The position numbers and the translations under genes were made by a program. Source: Varanus komodoensis (taxonomy: Eukaryota; Chordata; Lepidosauria; Squamata; Varanidae). Taken from it: a stretch of DNA of 64,000 nucleotides. The stretch covers positions 3,948,852 to 4,012,851 of the forward strand of contig NW_025335568.1 in assembly GCF_004798865.1 (NCBI RefSeq), read 5' to 3'. This document shows, one piece after another, positions 1 through 11,900 of the stretch. Position 1 is the first letter of the stretch. Each line of letters starts with the position of its first letter. The notes beneath the pieces are model-generated. The model was not told where the DNA came from, searched no databases, and was given only the letters and a program-made list of their open reading frames with translations.

Positions 1-1200
1 TAGTTAAGTTGTTTATAAATAAATCATACCTGGCTTGGAAGGATGCTCTTTCTTAACAAGCAAGCTAGGCAAGTTCTCCTTTCATTGAGCTGAAGCGCTT
101 AAAAGCTGGCTAAGTTTCCAGTACTATGCATTTACCTGCGAGTAAGCCCCATAGAACATCCAAAGGCAGCTGGGGGAAGCAGAGTTTGTGCCGCCTTAGA
201 GGCTGAGAGAGTCATTCTGCTGCAGATCTTTGTGAACACGGCTGGCTTCATCAGATGCAACCTGACGCTTTCCACCAGAGTTTGTCAGAATAGATTTTTT
301 AGTCTTTAAGGTGCAAAAAGGTTGTTTTTTTTTTTTCCTCCATTAGACTAATATAGCCAACCCTCCTGGAAACCGATGCATAGGAGGGGTTCCATGAGGA
401 ATTAAATGTAAATATCTGTACCAACATCCTGATTCAAACCCTTTGCAGTTTCTGCTGTACACTGTGTGCTTTTTATTTTTGTTTTTACGGAAGAATTCAG
501 TCTACCTGCAACTTGTGGTTATGCTTTTTTATTTGCCCTACGGGTAGTCCAGGGTCAACTGTTCCTTGTGATTTCAGAATGGAAGGAGGTTATCTCTAGT
601 TTGTTCCGAAGCACAGGGCTTTCTGTAATCATGCCTGTCCTCACAAGCCTTCAAACTCGTTTGCTGAAAGCCCAGATGGAGCCATAAAATGTGGCTTCTC
701 TTTATAATGGATAATAGATAGAAAGGATTATAATCGATCCGAAAGGATTCTTATAGCAGGGTTTATTTCATATATAAATGCGTGTAATGCATCCCTGAGG
801 GCCACTTTGCTAAAGAAAGTGACATCGCAGGAGCATTTTGAACAGAAAAACCAGTGTGCTAAGAGAGGGGGGGCCCTTTTCCGCATTCCAGAAGGTTGGG
901 CCGCAGTTCAGGTGCACAGGTTCAGTCGCTGGAAGGACCCTTCCCCTTCCCCCGAGGATCCCCCGCCAGTCAATGCAGAACTGCCTCCCCCCACCTGGGG
1001 ACCACCAGGGGGGTTGCAGCAAAGCTCCCAGTATCCCCAACCCACAGCCCATTAGGGAGATTCAGTGCAATCCACTGGGAGGGTATCAGGGCAACATTGA
1101 GCTGGATGGACCCATGGTTTGATGGGACCCATGCTCTCGCTCTCTCATGCATGCCGCACACATGGATGAACCACATGGATGCATTATGCTGTTTGGCGTC

Positions 1201-1256
1201 CAGAGACGCAAGTAATTGGATGGCATACAGATTTTATAAATAAATAAATAAACAAA
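1201..1256 (+). mobile_element. LINE/SINE A/T-rich tail, probably L2-type
   Basis: A 'ggatggcatacagatttta' block is followed by a run of aaat repeats ending near 1256. The same layout ends several L2-type elements elsewhere in the window. Only the tail is recognisable. Confidence 0.3.
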
Positions 1257-2261
1257 CTATAGCGCAGTTATCAGACCTTCAGGCTGCATCCTGGTCCCCT
1301 TCTACTAGGAAAGCAACTCTGTCTTTATGGAGACCTGCCTTACAGCCAAAGTAACATTTGCCCTTCACGTCTGCCATGAGAAGGGCTGCAATTACCCAGT
1401 TGCGATGATAAAGGAAGGTTAAATTTCCTGATTTGCAAATGCTTTCCATTCTGGCAAATCAAAGCTAAAGCTTTCATCTTCCCTGCCAGAAGGCCCCCAC
1501 TCAGCCCCCTCGCTGGAATGGGGCGATGCCTTTGATGTGTATTGCTCTTAACGCATCCCAGGCCGGTAATGGCAGCTATGTGCAGAACCCCCTCGCGCAA
1601 GGCCTTGAGTAGCCCCACCGGCTGGGTGGGGAGGAAATGATCCCGGATCCCGGGCTTGCTCTTGCCGCTCGAGGGTGGAGCTGCTCAGACACACTGTGGA
1701 CAAGGCTGCTGCGAGCTGGGCTTCGGCCTTGCCGCTCTGGGGGTGGAGAGCTGCAGTCAAGGAGGGGTGGGCCCCGCACTTTTCCAGGTCTGCCCTCTTT
1801 GCTGTCTCGGCCCCGCTGCGAGGCAGACCCTTGGGTGCCTCTCCTTCACAGGTGAGACAGTGACCTGGGTCGTGCGATTCCCAGCTTGATCCACAAGCCA
1901 TGATCAAATCAGGCCCGCCAGCATGGCTTACCACGTCGTCCGAACCCTGCAAGGTGGGTGGCTGCCGTGGTTAACATGCCCTCCAAATCTCACAGGGAGT
2001 TTTATGTCTCCGGGGCAGTTTAACTGTGGCACAACTCCAGCATCAATGGGCTCACACAACAAGGTTAGCTGTGCCAGTGAGGGTGCTCAAGCCAAGAAGG
2101 CGAGTGACCGGCACACAGGCTGGGTGGGAGGGATTTTTTTAACCAGTGACTGGATTGCTTTCTTCATCTTGCTGCTCTCTTGCAACCAGATCCTCTTTGA
2201 AAGACATCAAGGTACTCGGGAGGCTTTGTAGGGGAAAGAGGGGGATTACAAACAGGGGCGG

Positions 2262-2331
2262 CTGTTTGTGAGCCGCCCCGAGGCTTCGGCGAATGGGGCG
2301 GCATAGAAATTTCCTAAATAAATAAAATACA
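2262..2331 (+). mobile_element. L2-type LINE 3' tail
   Basis: The block 'tgtgagccgccccgagg', then a 'ggggcggcatagaaat' word and an aaataaataaaa tail, matches the 3' ends of the L2-type copies at 48160-48476 (+) and 52527-53085 (-). This copy is only the extreme 3' end. Confidence 0.6.
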
Positions 2332-3333
2332 AAGAATTAAGTCTCTTCTTACTTTTTCATGCATGCACCCTTTCCCAATCTGTAGCAGATATTCCCACTT
2401 CATTTTGTTGTTCTGCCCAAAGTTCTCTTGGGAGTTTCCAAAAATCAAAGCCTTAAACATACAATATTTTCATATGAAAGATACAGTCCAGACTAATGAT
2501 TGGCATAAGAAATCCCGGGAATCAAATGTGTAGCTCCCAAGCTCAGAAATGCAGACCTTCTGGTATCCACTGCACATTCTCTGTATCCAGGAATGGTAAC
2601 AAGATGCATCTTTTTAACTGGACTTTTCTGAATGGTTATGGTTCTTCTGCGTTTTGGAATCTTTTACTGTACAATAGGACCCCCAAATTGACTGGTTCAA
2701 TTACCACGATTTTCCCTTATTCAGTTGACCCTGGTCCAGAACAGAAACTGTAAAGTGCCCAAGAGAAGTCAGAAGGTGCTTCCTTTAAGTGAGAATTTTC
2801 ACTTTAATAAGGAAAGACAGAAAAACATGCTGAGGTTGCTAGGATGTACGGTAAGAACCAGGCTTCAGCCTGTGAATTGTAGAAAAATGGCTCTGTTCAG
2901 CTTATATTTTTCACTCCTATCCACAGTTACAGGCATCTGCTGAGGAACTGAGAGCCGATCTCTGTGGATACAGGCATTCTGCTGAATTTCTCTTTGATTC
3001 TGGGGGATTTTCCCCCTGAACTTTGTGTTGGTTGGTTTCAGGAAGGGTTGATTTCAGAAAGGCCATATAGAAACGCAGTGAATCCATAATAAAAGACAGC
3101 GTTGTTCAGTGGTAGTCATAAAACACTGAAAGAAGGAGCAACCTGGAATTGTGCTGGTTTAAAACATCCGAAAAGGGAACTCGTTAGTGAAACCAGAAAA
3201 TATCACGCAGTGCCACCTTGTTAGCCCTAACCAGGAATGAGCAAAGCCACGTTTTCTCAGTAGTGGCTGCAACACATCGGCTTACCTTTGCAGGACATTC
3301 TGAAGAATTCACCTTCCTCTGTTTTCACTGCAG

Positions 3334-3565
3334 TACCTAAAATTAAAGAACTTCGAGGAGGAAGTGAGAGCCCACCGGGACCTTGATGGGTTCCTGGCCA
3401 GAGCCAGCATCATTCTGGACGAGACGGCAACCTCTCTGGACGACGTCCTGCGAGAGATGTTGAAACACTTCGCAGAGGACTCTGACAACGCAGAGCCAAG
3501 CTGCAACTTCGACAAGATCATGAGCACTTTATTCACCGATTCGGGGACCCCCAGAGAAGGGAACG
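3334..3565 (+). CDS. SLC4A11: SLC4A11 exon: cytoplasmic N-terminal domain, first exon in window
   Basis: Encodes residues 1-77 of the portion in this window plus the first base of codon 78. It follows the acceptor tttcactgcag and ends before gtgaga. The translation starts [20 protein letters not shown] and continues with [18 protein letters not shown] and ending near [12 protein letters not shown], which matches the mammalian cytoplasmic domain closely. This soluble domain resembles the SLC4 band-3 cytoplasmic fold and is thought to support folding and dimer assembly of the membrane domain. There is no ATG start here: the upstream intron ends directly at the Tyr codon, so the exon is internal. 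An open frame runs past the donor to 3603, but that is intron read-through. Confidence 0.97.
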
Positions 3566-3737
3566 GTGAGACACAGCTCCTTGTTCGCTTCTGCCTGCGC
3601 TGAAAGCTGTGATTCGTGTGTGAAATGGCTCGCTCCCTTTGAGCGTCGTTCCACAAGGGCCTGAACGGAACTGGCTTCCCAGGCGGTTGGCCTCCAACCA
3701 CTTGAGTTGGGCTGCAGTTCCCACCAGCCCAGGTAGG

Positions 3738-3865
3738 CCAGGCTGAGGTGTACGACCGGCCCAGAGTCCCCCGGTCAGCTCCATGGCCGAGTGGGGACCA
3801 GAACCCGGATCGTGTGTCCCAGTCGTGCGCTCCCAACCGCTTCACCACGCTGGCTTTCGTACTGA
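3738..3865 (-). mobile_element. tRNA-derived SINE fragment (MIR-like squamate type)
   Basis: On the minus strand it reads as a 'gcgtggtgaagcggttggg' head followed by a 'ggttctggtccccactcggc' block. The same layout recurs in the SINE copies at 9475-9695, 21350-21512 and 37160-37345. Only the 5' half is preserved. Confidence 0.45.
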
Positions 3866-4332
3866 ACTGTAACATGCATTTTGTTTAATGGCATTCTCTG
3901 ATGGGGATGTCAGAACCAACTGGCTGCCCTCATTAGCAATCCAGGCCTTTCATTATGAGCTGCAGGAGGGAGTTCCAGCGAACCCTTGTTATACAACAAA
4001 GAAGCCTTCTGCATAACTCAAAAGCCGCCCCCCGCGAGTTTGTGACTTGCATTGCTCTGTCTAAAAGCCCTTCCCTGCTGTCATGCTTTTGATTTGTTCA
4101 TACGAGCAAACAGGATTTATTTGAGGCATCACAGCTTCAGGTTTAAGGGAAATGAGCTAATGCTTGCCCTCAGTTAATCTCTTGTATCATATAGGCCGGC
4201 TGGATTCAAATACACCGGGGAGAGGAGGGGGGGCAGCATTGCAACACTTAATTTCCTTTTCAGAAACCAAGGAAATCGAGTGACGAACGCACGAGCTGGT
4301 GTGGCTCAGGAGTGAAGCCCGTGTCGTCCCGG

Positions 4333-4583
4333 CTGAAGCGCCACAAAGCCAGGAAATGGCAGCTGAGACGAGGACCGAGCCAGAGGCATCCAGGGTCAAG
4401 AAGGAGGTTGTGCGACGTCCCAAGCTTGCTTGCTTCTGCCGCAGCACCCATCCCGGTCCCAGGATGGATCCCCATCCAGATTCATGCCTGACAGACCGAG
4501 GGGCAGTGTCGTTGGGACGTCGCACAACACCACAGGAAGGCGTCCGCCTCGGCTTCCAACTTTCTGGCTCTGTGGCGCTTCAG
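4333..4583. repeat. Imperfect palindrome (inverted repeat) of about 250 bp
   Basis: Two pairs of inverted segments nest around one centre. 4333-4356 pairs with 4561-4583 (one mismatch and one indel over about 23 bases), and 4408-4424 pairs perfectly with 4512-4528 (17 bases). The loop between the inner arms is about 87 bases. The outer-to-inner spacer differs between the arms (about 51 versus 32 bases). It could be a foldback MITE or a local inverted duplication. No flanking target duplication was found by eye. Confidence 0.85.
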
Positions 4584-5107
4584 ACAACATGAAATCGTCT
4601 CTGCTCTGAAACTGGCCCCTTTGGGGGTGTTTTCGAAATGCTTAGAAAAGTTAGGCTTCCTTTGTGAATGAGCATCCGTGCTCTTCTCTCCCCATGCATT
4701 CCTCGGTATATTATAAGTTACTCCCTTCTGCACACCAGTGTAGCTTTGGCTGAAGTTAGAGTCAGCCATTGTTCTGAATCTCGGTTCACAAGATGTTGGA
4801 GAACTGGCAAGAAGAACCAGGGCCTGCCCCCAGAGGAAACCTGCCCAACTCTCTTTAGCAGAGCAAACCTTCTGTCTTCCTGTTCTTCGTCGTAAAGAGG
4901 TGGGAAGTCACATCTTGAGGCTGCAGTAGGGTTTTCAAGAACGGTGCTTCTTGATTGGTGGCTACTCTTCTTAAAAAAACATGTTATCTCCTATCCCAGG
5001 TCATTCAGCAGCTGAGAAAAGGCAAGAAAAGACCCAGTGTGTTAAACTCCTTACACTGTAGTTTCCAGACAGACTGCGGGTGGAGGAAGATCCAACTTCA
5101 TATGTGA

Positions 5108-5233
<126 letters not shown>

Positions 5234-5261
5234 TAAGTACTATTTGTGCCACCAAAGCTGT

Positions 5262-5281
5262 ATGTGTGTGTGCGTGCGTGC

Positions 5282-5316
<35 letters not shown>
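5262..5316. repeat. (GT)n / (GTGC)n microsatellite
   Basis: About 55 bases of alternating gt with an internal run of gtgc units, directly visible. It starts 29 bases after the splice donor at 5232. GU-rich RNA of this kind is a known binding substrate for TDP-43 and CELF proteins. Confidence 0.98.
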
Positions 5317-5318
<2 letters not shown>

Positions 5319-5892
5319 GCTTAATTATTCACCTCTTCAGCCAAAATGGCTCCCAGAATGGCTTCAGGACAATCCATACAAACTGGGCTTCCTCCGCCTG
5401 CTGGCCTGCAATGACAAAAAGGCCGGTAGGGAAGCAGGGAGTGTGGCCTTTCCAGCAGGAGGCATTCGCTTGCCGCCTCTCCCTCTGCGGCAGCCTGGGA
5501 TGGCTGGTGGCGTGGGAGCAGCTGAGGGAGGGACCCAGTAATCCACAGGGTCCCGGTCCCAGTTCCGCCTTTCCGAATGAAGTGTCCAACTCTCACCACG
5601 CTGCTGGAGAAATCCTCCCATGAGCGGGTCAGTCCTGTTTCTTGTCTATGGCAGCTGGACGAGAGTCAAAGTGTATGAAATCCAGGGGTTTGTTCAGGGG
5701 TGACTCATGAGGACTGGAGCCTGAATCTTCCATTTGGAGACCCCGATCTCTTGGAGGCCCTCTGCTCCACCCCCCTGCTGTCCTAGGACACTTGCGGGAG
5801 GCAGACAAGGGGCTTGGATGACCCCCCGTTGCATCAGAACTCCCAGATGAACTGGCCTCTTGCCCACTTTGAACTTCCCCTTCTGTTTCCTT

Positions 5893-5985
5893 GTTTATTT
5901 ATTTACTTTTATTTATTTAAAGCTTTGATATGCCGCCCAATACTAAACGTCTCTGGACGGCTTACAAAAGAAAAACAGAAACAAG
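5893..5985 (-). mobile_element. L2-type LINE 3' tail
   Basis: A run of tttattta units is followed by 'gatatgccgcccaatac' and 'ctctggacggcttaca'. This is the reverse complement of the usual L2-type tail, with its 'gccgtccagagacg' and 'gcggcata' words and aaat run. Short and diverged. Confidence 0.5.
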
Positions 5986-8579
5986 AATGGCTGTTGCCCA
6001 CACCCGTTCCCAAATTTTCTGCCTGGGATTTTTCCTTGAACCCCAGTGCCTGCCTCTCCCCTGCCTGGGCTTCCCTTTTTACAAACGAGTCCTCCTTAGG
6101 CTGCAGGAACCCTGGAAGACACGCACAGACTTCAGAGCATCCCTCAGTCGGCATGTGCGCGCTTGCGCTCTCGTTTTGTCTTTTGGGCCTGAGCACCACC
6201 CTTAATTTAAGCTCTTACTCTGTCAGGACCAGCATCTCCTTTCTTTTGCGATGAACAGTAAGCCATTTCCCGGGGCAGCTGTGTTTATAACAGGCCTCTA
6301 ATAAATAGCCATTCGTATCTGATTCTTTTGCAAACGGTTGCCAGCATTGTGTTAAAAGAATAGAAGCAGCCCACTAGGAAATCTTAAAAGCCCAGCCTTC
6401 TCTGTTAGCATTGCTCGCCAGTAGCAGAGCATCTTCGTTCCCCAGAATCTGGCAAGTTTCACTTTTGTATTCCCCCGATTGCTGGAATAAATCCTCTGAA
6501 ATTCCCAGGGCTCCGTCCCCTCTTTTTCTTCTTTCTCCTCGATTCCTCCCCTTGAGGGTACAGAGCTTAATGGTGGCATACCCTGCAGAGCCGTGCTGCA
6601 GAAGGGCCATTAAGGTCGTGGGCAGAGCGTGTGTTTTGCGCACTAGAAGAACCCGTAAATAATCCCTGGGCATCTTCAGGTAAGGCAGGAGGAGTCCTGG
6701 CTCCCTGGAAAGCCGCTGCCGTTCAGAGTAGAGACAGTGCTGACTCAGGTGGACACGCGGCTGCGTTGACGGAAGACTGCCTCCTTAGCTTGCTGTGCTT
6801 CTCATTAGCAACGCTTCCTTTAAAACTGCGTGAGGTTCCCTCCACTGGGGAGTCAAAGCTCTTTTAGGCCAGAGGGCCAGATTCAGCTCTGGAGAAGCTC
6901 CTGGGCTGCAGGCTGAAGTGCGGCTATGAAAAATATCCCCAGCACTGGGACACTGCGGCTTCTGGCTCTGCCACTTATGGGGTTCTCGTTTGCTGCTTGC
7001 GGGACCCCGTGGGCAGCTGGTCTGCCACTGTGCGAACTGACTGCCGGTCTGGATGGACTCCGGGTGTGATCCAGCAGCGCGTCTCTTGTGTTGTGAATTC
7101 TCTTTCTGCCAGTAACTAAGCTTTGAGACATTTCAAGCTTCTGCTATGGGGGAAATGTAGAACTTCTGAGGAGCCACCAGATGAGGGAAAGCGGCCGTGA
7201 CTCTCTGGGAACACCAGAGGACTGGATTGGGACCCTGGGCGGGTTTGCGGTTCAACAGCACTGCTTTTTTAGCATAGCCTTGAAGCAAAGTTGTGGAAAG
7301 AGTAGATACATCCTTTGACTGTTAACGAAAGAAGCACAAGAGCACAATTTTTAATGATTTCCATTCACTGATTTGGGATGGTGTCAAACGTTTTAGTAGA
7401 AAAGGGGACTGAGGGAAAGATCAGCCAAGATGCATAATGTTTGCCATTTTTATGGTTTTGTGCATAATGTTGTGTGCCTTTATTGGCAAGTGGTATTCTT
7501 TGTGGTTCAGAGCATGGGTATGTTTTCTGAACTCTCTCCCTGGTGTTAAAATGACACAGACTCTGTAAATATCTTTTATTAAGCACATGCGAATTCATAA
7601 AATCCTTAACCTTTCAAACCTGCAGAGGGTTTTTTGGAGAAACAAAACAAATCTGCATTTTATTACCCATCTAGGCTGCTGGGTTGTCAGTCTTCTTGCT
7701 TCTCCGCAGTCGGGAGGAAAGGGTGTTGAGGCAAATCACATTTAAAAGAGCCATGGTGTGTGTGTGTTGAGAAGGTTGGACTAGCCGGATCGTGGATAGC
7801 TTATCTCAGGAACTCTAAGGCTAGGAAGGAGATGGAAAGTACTGGAGAGTTTAATTTGCTTCCAATCTACTGGAGAATTGAATTTGCTTCCAGATTAAAA
7901 GAGAGCTAGGAGGAATTCCTCAAGGGAGAAACGACGGGACTGGAAGGTTCCCGTTTCATATCCTTCATCCCAGCCAAGGAAGTTCCTTGGAGATTTCCCT
8001 TGCCTCGCCCCACTGGGAAGGGCGAGGGCCACATTTCCTCACGGTTAGCAGCCTGCTGAACCGAACCGAAAGGTGGGCAGCTCCCCCCCCCCCCGCACTT
8101 TCTCTCTGCCAGCCCCTCTTTTCTGGGTGTGCGAAACACACGCTCCTACCATCACATGAACTGAATGCCAGGAGCAGCAGGACTGTGTTCCTGCCCTGTG
8201 TGTTTTTCCCAAGCTTCTGCCAAGGGAGCCCTGAAAAAAAGCAGGTGCATCAACACCGAGGTCTATGAGCCGTTTGGAGGTGGAGGAAGGCAGTAGAAGG
8301 GAGCTGCTGGGGATCCTATTATTAATAAGCCCCCAGGGGAACGCCTTTGGAAATTGCTGCTTCGGAGAGTTTCTTGGAGCTGCACACAGGTGTCTCCATC
8401 CCCTTTTGGTGACCTCATGATCTCCTGTGGGGGGACTGCGATGCGGCATTTCAAAAATAGAGATGTCAAGGAACCTCTGGCTGGAAGCAAAAAAATCGAA
8501 ATTATTCCCATACGAGAGTGTCATGGCATGTCCCACCGTCTCCCTGTTTCTCGGAGCTAGTCCTGCCGGCTGTCTGTTA

Positions 8580-8745
8580 CCCCCAGGATCAGAGGAAGTC
8601 TGCCTGTGTGCACCATCTGCTGGGGAACATGGGTGGGAGGGTGCCATTGCACTCCCATCCTGCTCGAGGGCCTCCCACCAGCAGCTGAGGCTGGACTAGG
8701 TGGACCTTGGCCTGGTCCATCTCTGCTTTCGTGATGTTCTTAACT
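8580..8745 (+). mobile_element. CR1 (L3-like lineage) LINE 3' end
   Basis: Contains 'ggatcagaggaagtctgcct', 'tgctggggaacatgggtggg' and 'tggactaggtggaccttggc', in the order known from the 3' end of the squamate CR1/L3-like family. The same words occur at 30330-30625 and 36270-36415. Confidence 0.55.
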
Positions 8746-9474
8746 TTGGGAGGACATTTCCAGTGCAAAGGAGGAACGGCTGGGCATTTTCAGCTCTCGA
8801 AGAACAGCTTGCCAGGAGAAGGTCTCAGCGCTGCAGTGCGGAAGGGGCCTCCATCCTCAAGCAAACCAACCTCCCAGGAGACGTCGCCCGGAGATATTCC
8901 TTGCACACCTGCTTTGCTTTCCTTGCTTTTCCCACTTGGCTGTGGGTGATGCTTTTCGTGGCGCAAATGTGCTGATTAATTAGACACGCACATGGTAGCT
9001 CTCAGCAGCTCGTATTTTCCCTTCGGATGGAGTGGTAATGCAGACTCGGAGTAGCGCCTCTTCCTAGAGTAAGTCAGCCCCCAGAAACCAGCTTTACCCA
9101 AAGGTAAAACCCAAAGATTGTCCTTTGGGCAGTTTTCTCCACTGTGCCCGGCTCATTTTGCATGTCTGCACCAATAGCATCGGACGCTGGGGCATTTTCG
9201 TTCTCGAGCCACCAAGCACATTCTCCCTTCCCTGTTATTTTGCCCTCCACCAGCTCTGTTGGGCAGTGGCCTTGTTTCTTAGCTGGTTTTATCTCAGCTT
9301 ATCCCTGAACGAGAAAAGCCCAGGGATGGGTGGTTTGGGGGCATAGGGACGGTGTATAATTGTGTCTCAAAAATTAGAAATGTGGACCATGAAAAGGCAA
9401 GCATTTCAAATGTACTTGCACCTTGTGGGCAGAATTAAGCACTAGCCTTCATTTTTATTTATTTACTGACTCTA

Positions 9475-9695
9475 TTTATGTCCCACCTGTTTCTTTTTTA
9501 AAGAACTCAAAGTGGCTTACAGCACTTGCCTCTTGCTTCTCTCCATCTTGTCCCCACAACAACAGCCCTGTGAGGTAGGATGGGCTGAGAGGCTGGGACT
9601 GATCCAAGTCACTCAGTTGGCTCCTTGGCTGAGCGGGGACTGGAACCCAGATTGCCTGGGTCCCGATCACCATGACACCATGCAGGCCCTCTTTT
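9475..9695 (-). mobile_element. MIR-like squamate SINE
   Basis: On the plus strand it shows 'ccctgtgaggtagg', 'aagtcactcagttggctcc' and 'gagcggggactggaaccc'. In reverse this gives the tRNA-like head, the central 'gtgacttgg' block and the 'acctcacaggg' tail shared with the copies at 21350 and 37160. A CR1 copy abuts it on the right. Confidence 0.55.
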
Positions 9696-9739
9696 AGAGG
9701 GGGGAGATTTTGCAGCCATTGGTTGGAGACCAGTTGGAG

Positions 9740-10006
9740 ACCTCCCCCACAGAGGAAGGCAGGACGCGCTCCAACAGAGCAAAGTTCAGGGAACCAAAGT
9801 TCGATTTGGATGCCAGGAAGTACTTCCTGACAGTCAGGACCCCGAGGGTGTGGATGGGGCTTCCACGGGAGGTGGTTGGAGCCCCATCGGTGCAGGTGTT
9901 CAAGGAGAGGCTGGACATCCACATGGTGGGCATGTCGTGAGCGGAGCTGGCTGGAGCCGGGGGTCAGACTAGATGGCCCAGGAGGCCCCTTCTCTCTGTT
10001 TCTGTG
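9740..10006 (+). mobile_element. CR1 LINE, truncated 3' end
   Basis: Nearly the same sequence as the end of the longer CR1 at 24366-25082, including 'gcagaggaaggc'-type words, 'gatgccaggaag', a 'gacatgcccaccatg' complement and the tail 'gtcagactagatggcc' followed by 'ctctgtttctgtg'. It encodes the last residues of the CR1 reverse transcriptase protein, LPREVV and FKERLDIHMVGMS. Heavily 5'-truncated, as is usual for CR1. Confidence 0.88.
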
Positions 10007-10384
10007 AAAAACAAACTCTCTCCTTCAAGCAACATTTTTTAATCAGTGTTGAGCTGCCTCACTTTAAAAATGCTTTTGCTCTCTCTGCTGTCAACCAAGG
10101 AAAATTTAAGTCTGAACGACGCTAACATTGGTCGTAGCAGGAGTATTGCTTCCATTGATTGGAAAACCAACGAGGAGTCGATGGTTTGGCTGCAGCATGA
10201 AAGACAAAGTAGTGTAAAAGGCAGAGCGCTGAGATGTTTAAATTCTCCTGCCATCTTCAGAAAGTAACTTGTTAATAGAGGTGACTTCAGTTTAGCTCTC
10301 TCTGTGTGTCTTTGGTATGCTTGCTGCAGAGAAGCACAGTTTCTCTTAGAATGTTCTACTGAATTCTTGCATAACCACTCCCAG

Positions 10385-10450
10385 TAGTAAGGTTGGGTGT
10401 TGGCCAGGGATGGTGGGATTTGTAGTCCCAAACATCTGGCAAGCCCCAGG
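10385..10450. repeat. Half copy of palindromic dispersed repeat
   Basis: Contains 'gggatggtgggatttgtagt' and 'cccaaacatctgg', the right arm of the palindromic family seen complete at 23099-23183. Only one arm is present. Confidence 0.4.
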
Positions 10451-10992
10451 TTACCAAGAAAAGCTTCTGATGTTGTCGCCCCTCCTTTTCCCACCGTCCT
10501 CCAGATGGATTTTGCATTATTTATTTATTTGATGGATTGACAGTCTGCATGTCTGCCCAAAATGGTATTGAGGGTGGCCGGCGAGAATGAGGTACAGGTT
10601 AGAAACCAAATCTTGTTGAAAATGAGACATAAGCAACGATCCATAAAAGACGCTTAAGGAAGTAATGAGCAGAGAGCACCGATGCCGACGGGGGCTGATC
10701 GGAGTTGTAAGTACTCCCGGAGGGTGCCCAGGTAGGCGAGGTTTCCTTAATTCTGATAAGACCAGTCTTCTTCGGGTGGGCTTCTCCTGACACGCGGCTT
10801 GCTTTTGTGAGGCACCCCGTCCCACATGCGCGCTCACCTTAAATGCTCCATGGAAACTGGATCTTCCCAGATTGGAGATGGCAAGATACTTTGCACATTC
10901 TGATCTTCAGACAGACATTTCCAACATGAGTAAATGCATCATTTTTTCATGTCTGGACATGGTTTAATAGTTTAATACTGCCACCAAGGAAC

Positions 10993-11889
10993 AAAAGAAG
11001 CGCCCTGCTGTATCAGACCGTGGGTGGGCACCTCCAGGCCAGGGTTCTGCTCGCCCAGTGGGTAACCAGCTACCCACGAGATCCCACAAGCAGGACAGGA
11101 GTGCAACAGGCCCATGATCCCCAGCAACTGATGCACATCCGGCCTCTGAGGCCGGAGGCAGCATAGATCCATGAGGACTACTAGCCATGGATAGCGTTCT
11201 CCTCCACTTCTGTGAAGCGAGGCTGTAGTTCAGTGATCCAGTGGCTTCTTCGCAAGCACAGAGCCATCTGCACTAGCAGCCTTCTACTCCTCCTTGAATT
11301 CGTCCAGTCCCCTTTTAAAGCTGTCCAAATCGGTGGACATCACAGCATTTCATGGAAGCAGATTCCAAAATTGAACTATGCCCTTGGCAGAGCAGCCCTT
11401 CCTTCGATCTGGCCTGGATCTCCCACCAGTCAGCTTCACGGGATGACCTTTGGGTTCAAGTATTTTGGGGGAGAGAGAAATGTTTCTGTCTCCACAAGAA
11501 CCGCAAGGAACCATGCGTAGCTCTGTGCACCGCTGTCCTGATTCTGCTTCCTCCACCTTTTCCAGCTCTGCAATGCCCTTTACTAGGTGCGGTGACCAGA
11601 ACTGCCAACAGAGCTCCAGCCATGGTCATACATAATCTGCATAAAGGCAGCCAGGGCCTTTCTCACAGCAGCCACACCCTGATCGACATGTTCTTCCTCA
11701 CCACCCCAAGATCCCCTTTTTGACCTTTCACTGCTAGTGCAGATCCCATCAGCTCAAACTGAAGTTGGGGATCCCCCCCCCAAATGCATCACGTTACACT
11801 TATTTACTCTGAACCACATTTGTCCTTTTGATGCCCGTTCTTCCAGTTTGGAGAGATCTTGGAGCTCTTCACCACCCGCTTTTTGCTAT
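10993..11889 (-). mobile_element. CR1 (L3-like lineage) LINE, reverse orientation
   Basis: The plus strand runs through words typical of this family in reverse: 'gccctgctgtatcagacc', 'cccacaagcaggacaggagt', 'ccagtccccttttaaagct', 'cagcttcacgggatgacctt', 'ggtgcggtgaccagaactg', 'ccaagatcccctttttgacc', and 'gcatcacgttacacttattt'. About 900 bases of the 3' part of ORF2 and the 3' UTR are represented, with frame damage. The BovB copy begins 11 bases beyond its right limit. Confidence 0.8.
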
Positions 11890-11900
11890 AGGATGACAAT

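Larger units (their letters stand above)
1..3333 (+). other. Upstream intron of SLC4A11 (partial)
   Basis: I see no coding exon here. In mammals the exon before 3334 encodes a stretch ending in a HTSRK-like motif, and I searched for this by eye without success, so it probably lies left of the window. The interval holds LINE tails (1201-1256, 2262-2331) and otherwise unclassified sequence. 3140-3333 is ordinary intron end with a pyrimidine-rich acceptor. The block 229-320 contains words resembling an old dispersed reptile repeat, but I cannot place it. Confidence 0.7.

Noticed and set aside
1-3333. Possible upstream SLC4A11 exons (start codon, FFVNVNLE and HTSRK blocks)
   Set aside because: No matching translated block was seen; the exons most likely lie left of the window.
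8045-8647. 200-codon frame on the minus strand
   Set aside because: Overlaps a CR1 3' end and a poly-C tract; no domain recognised.
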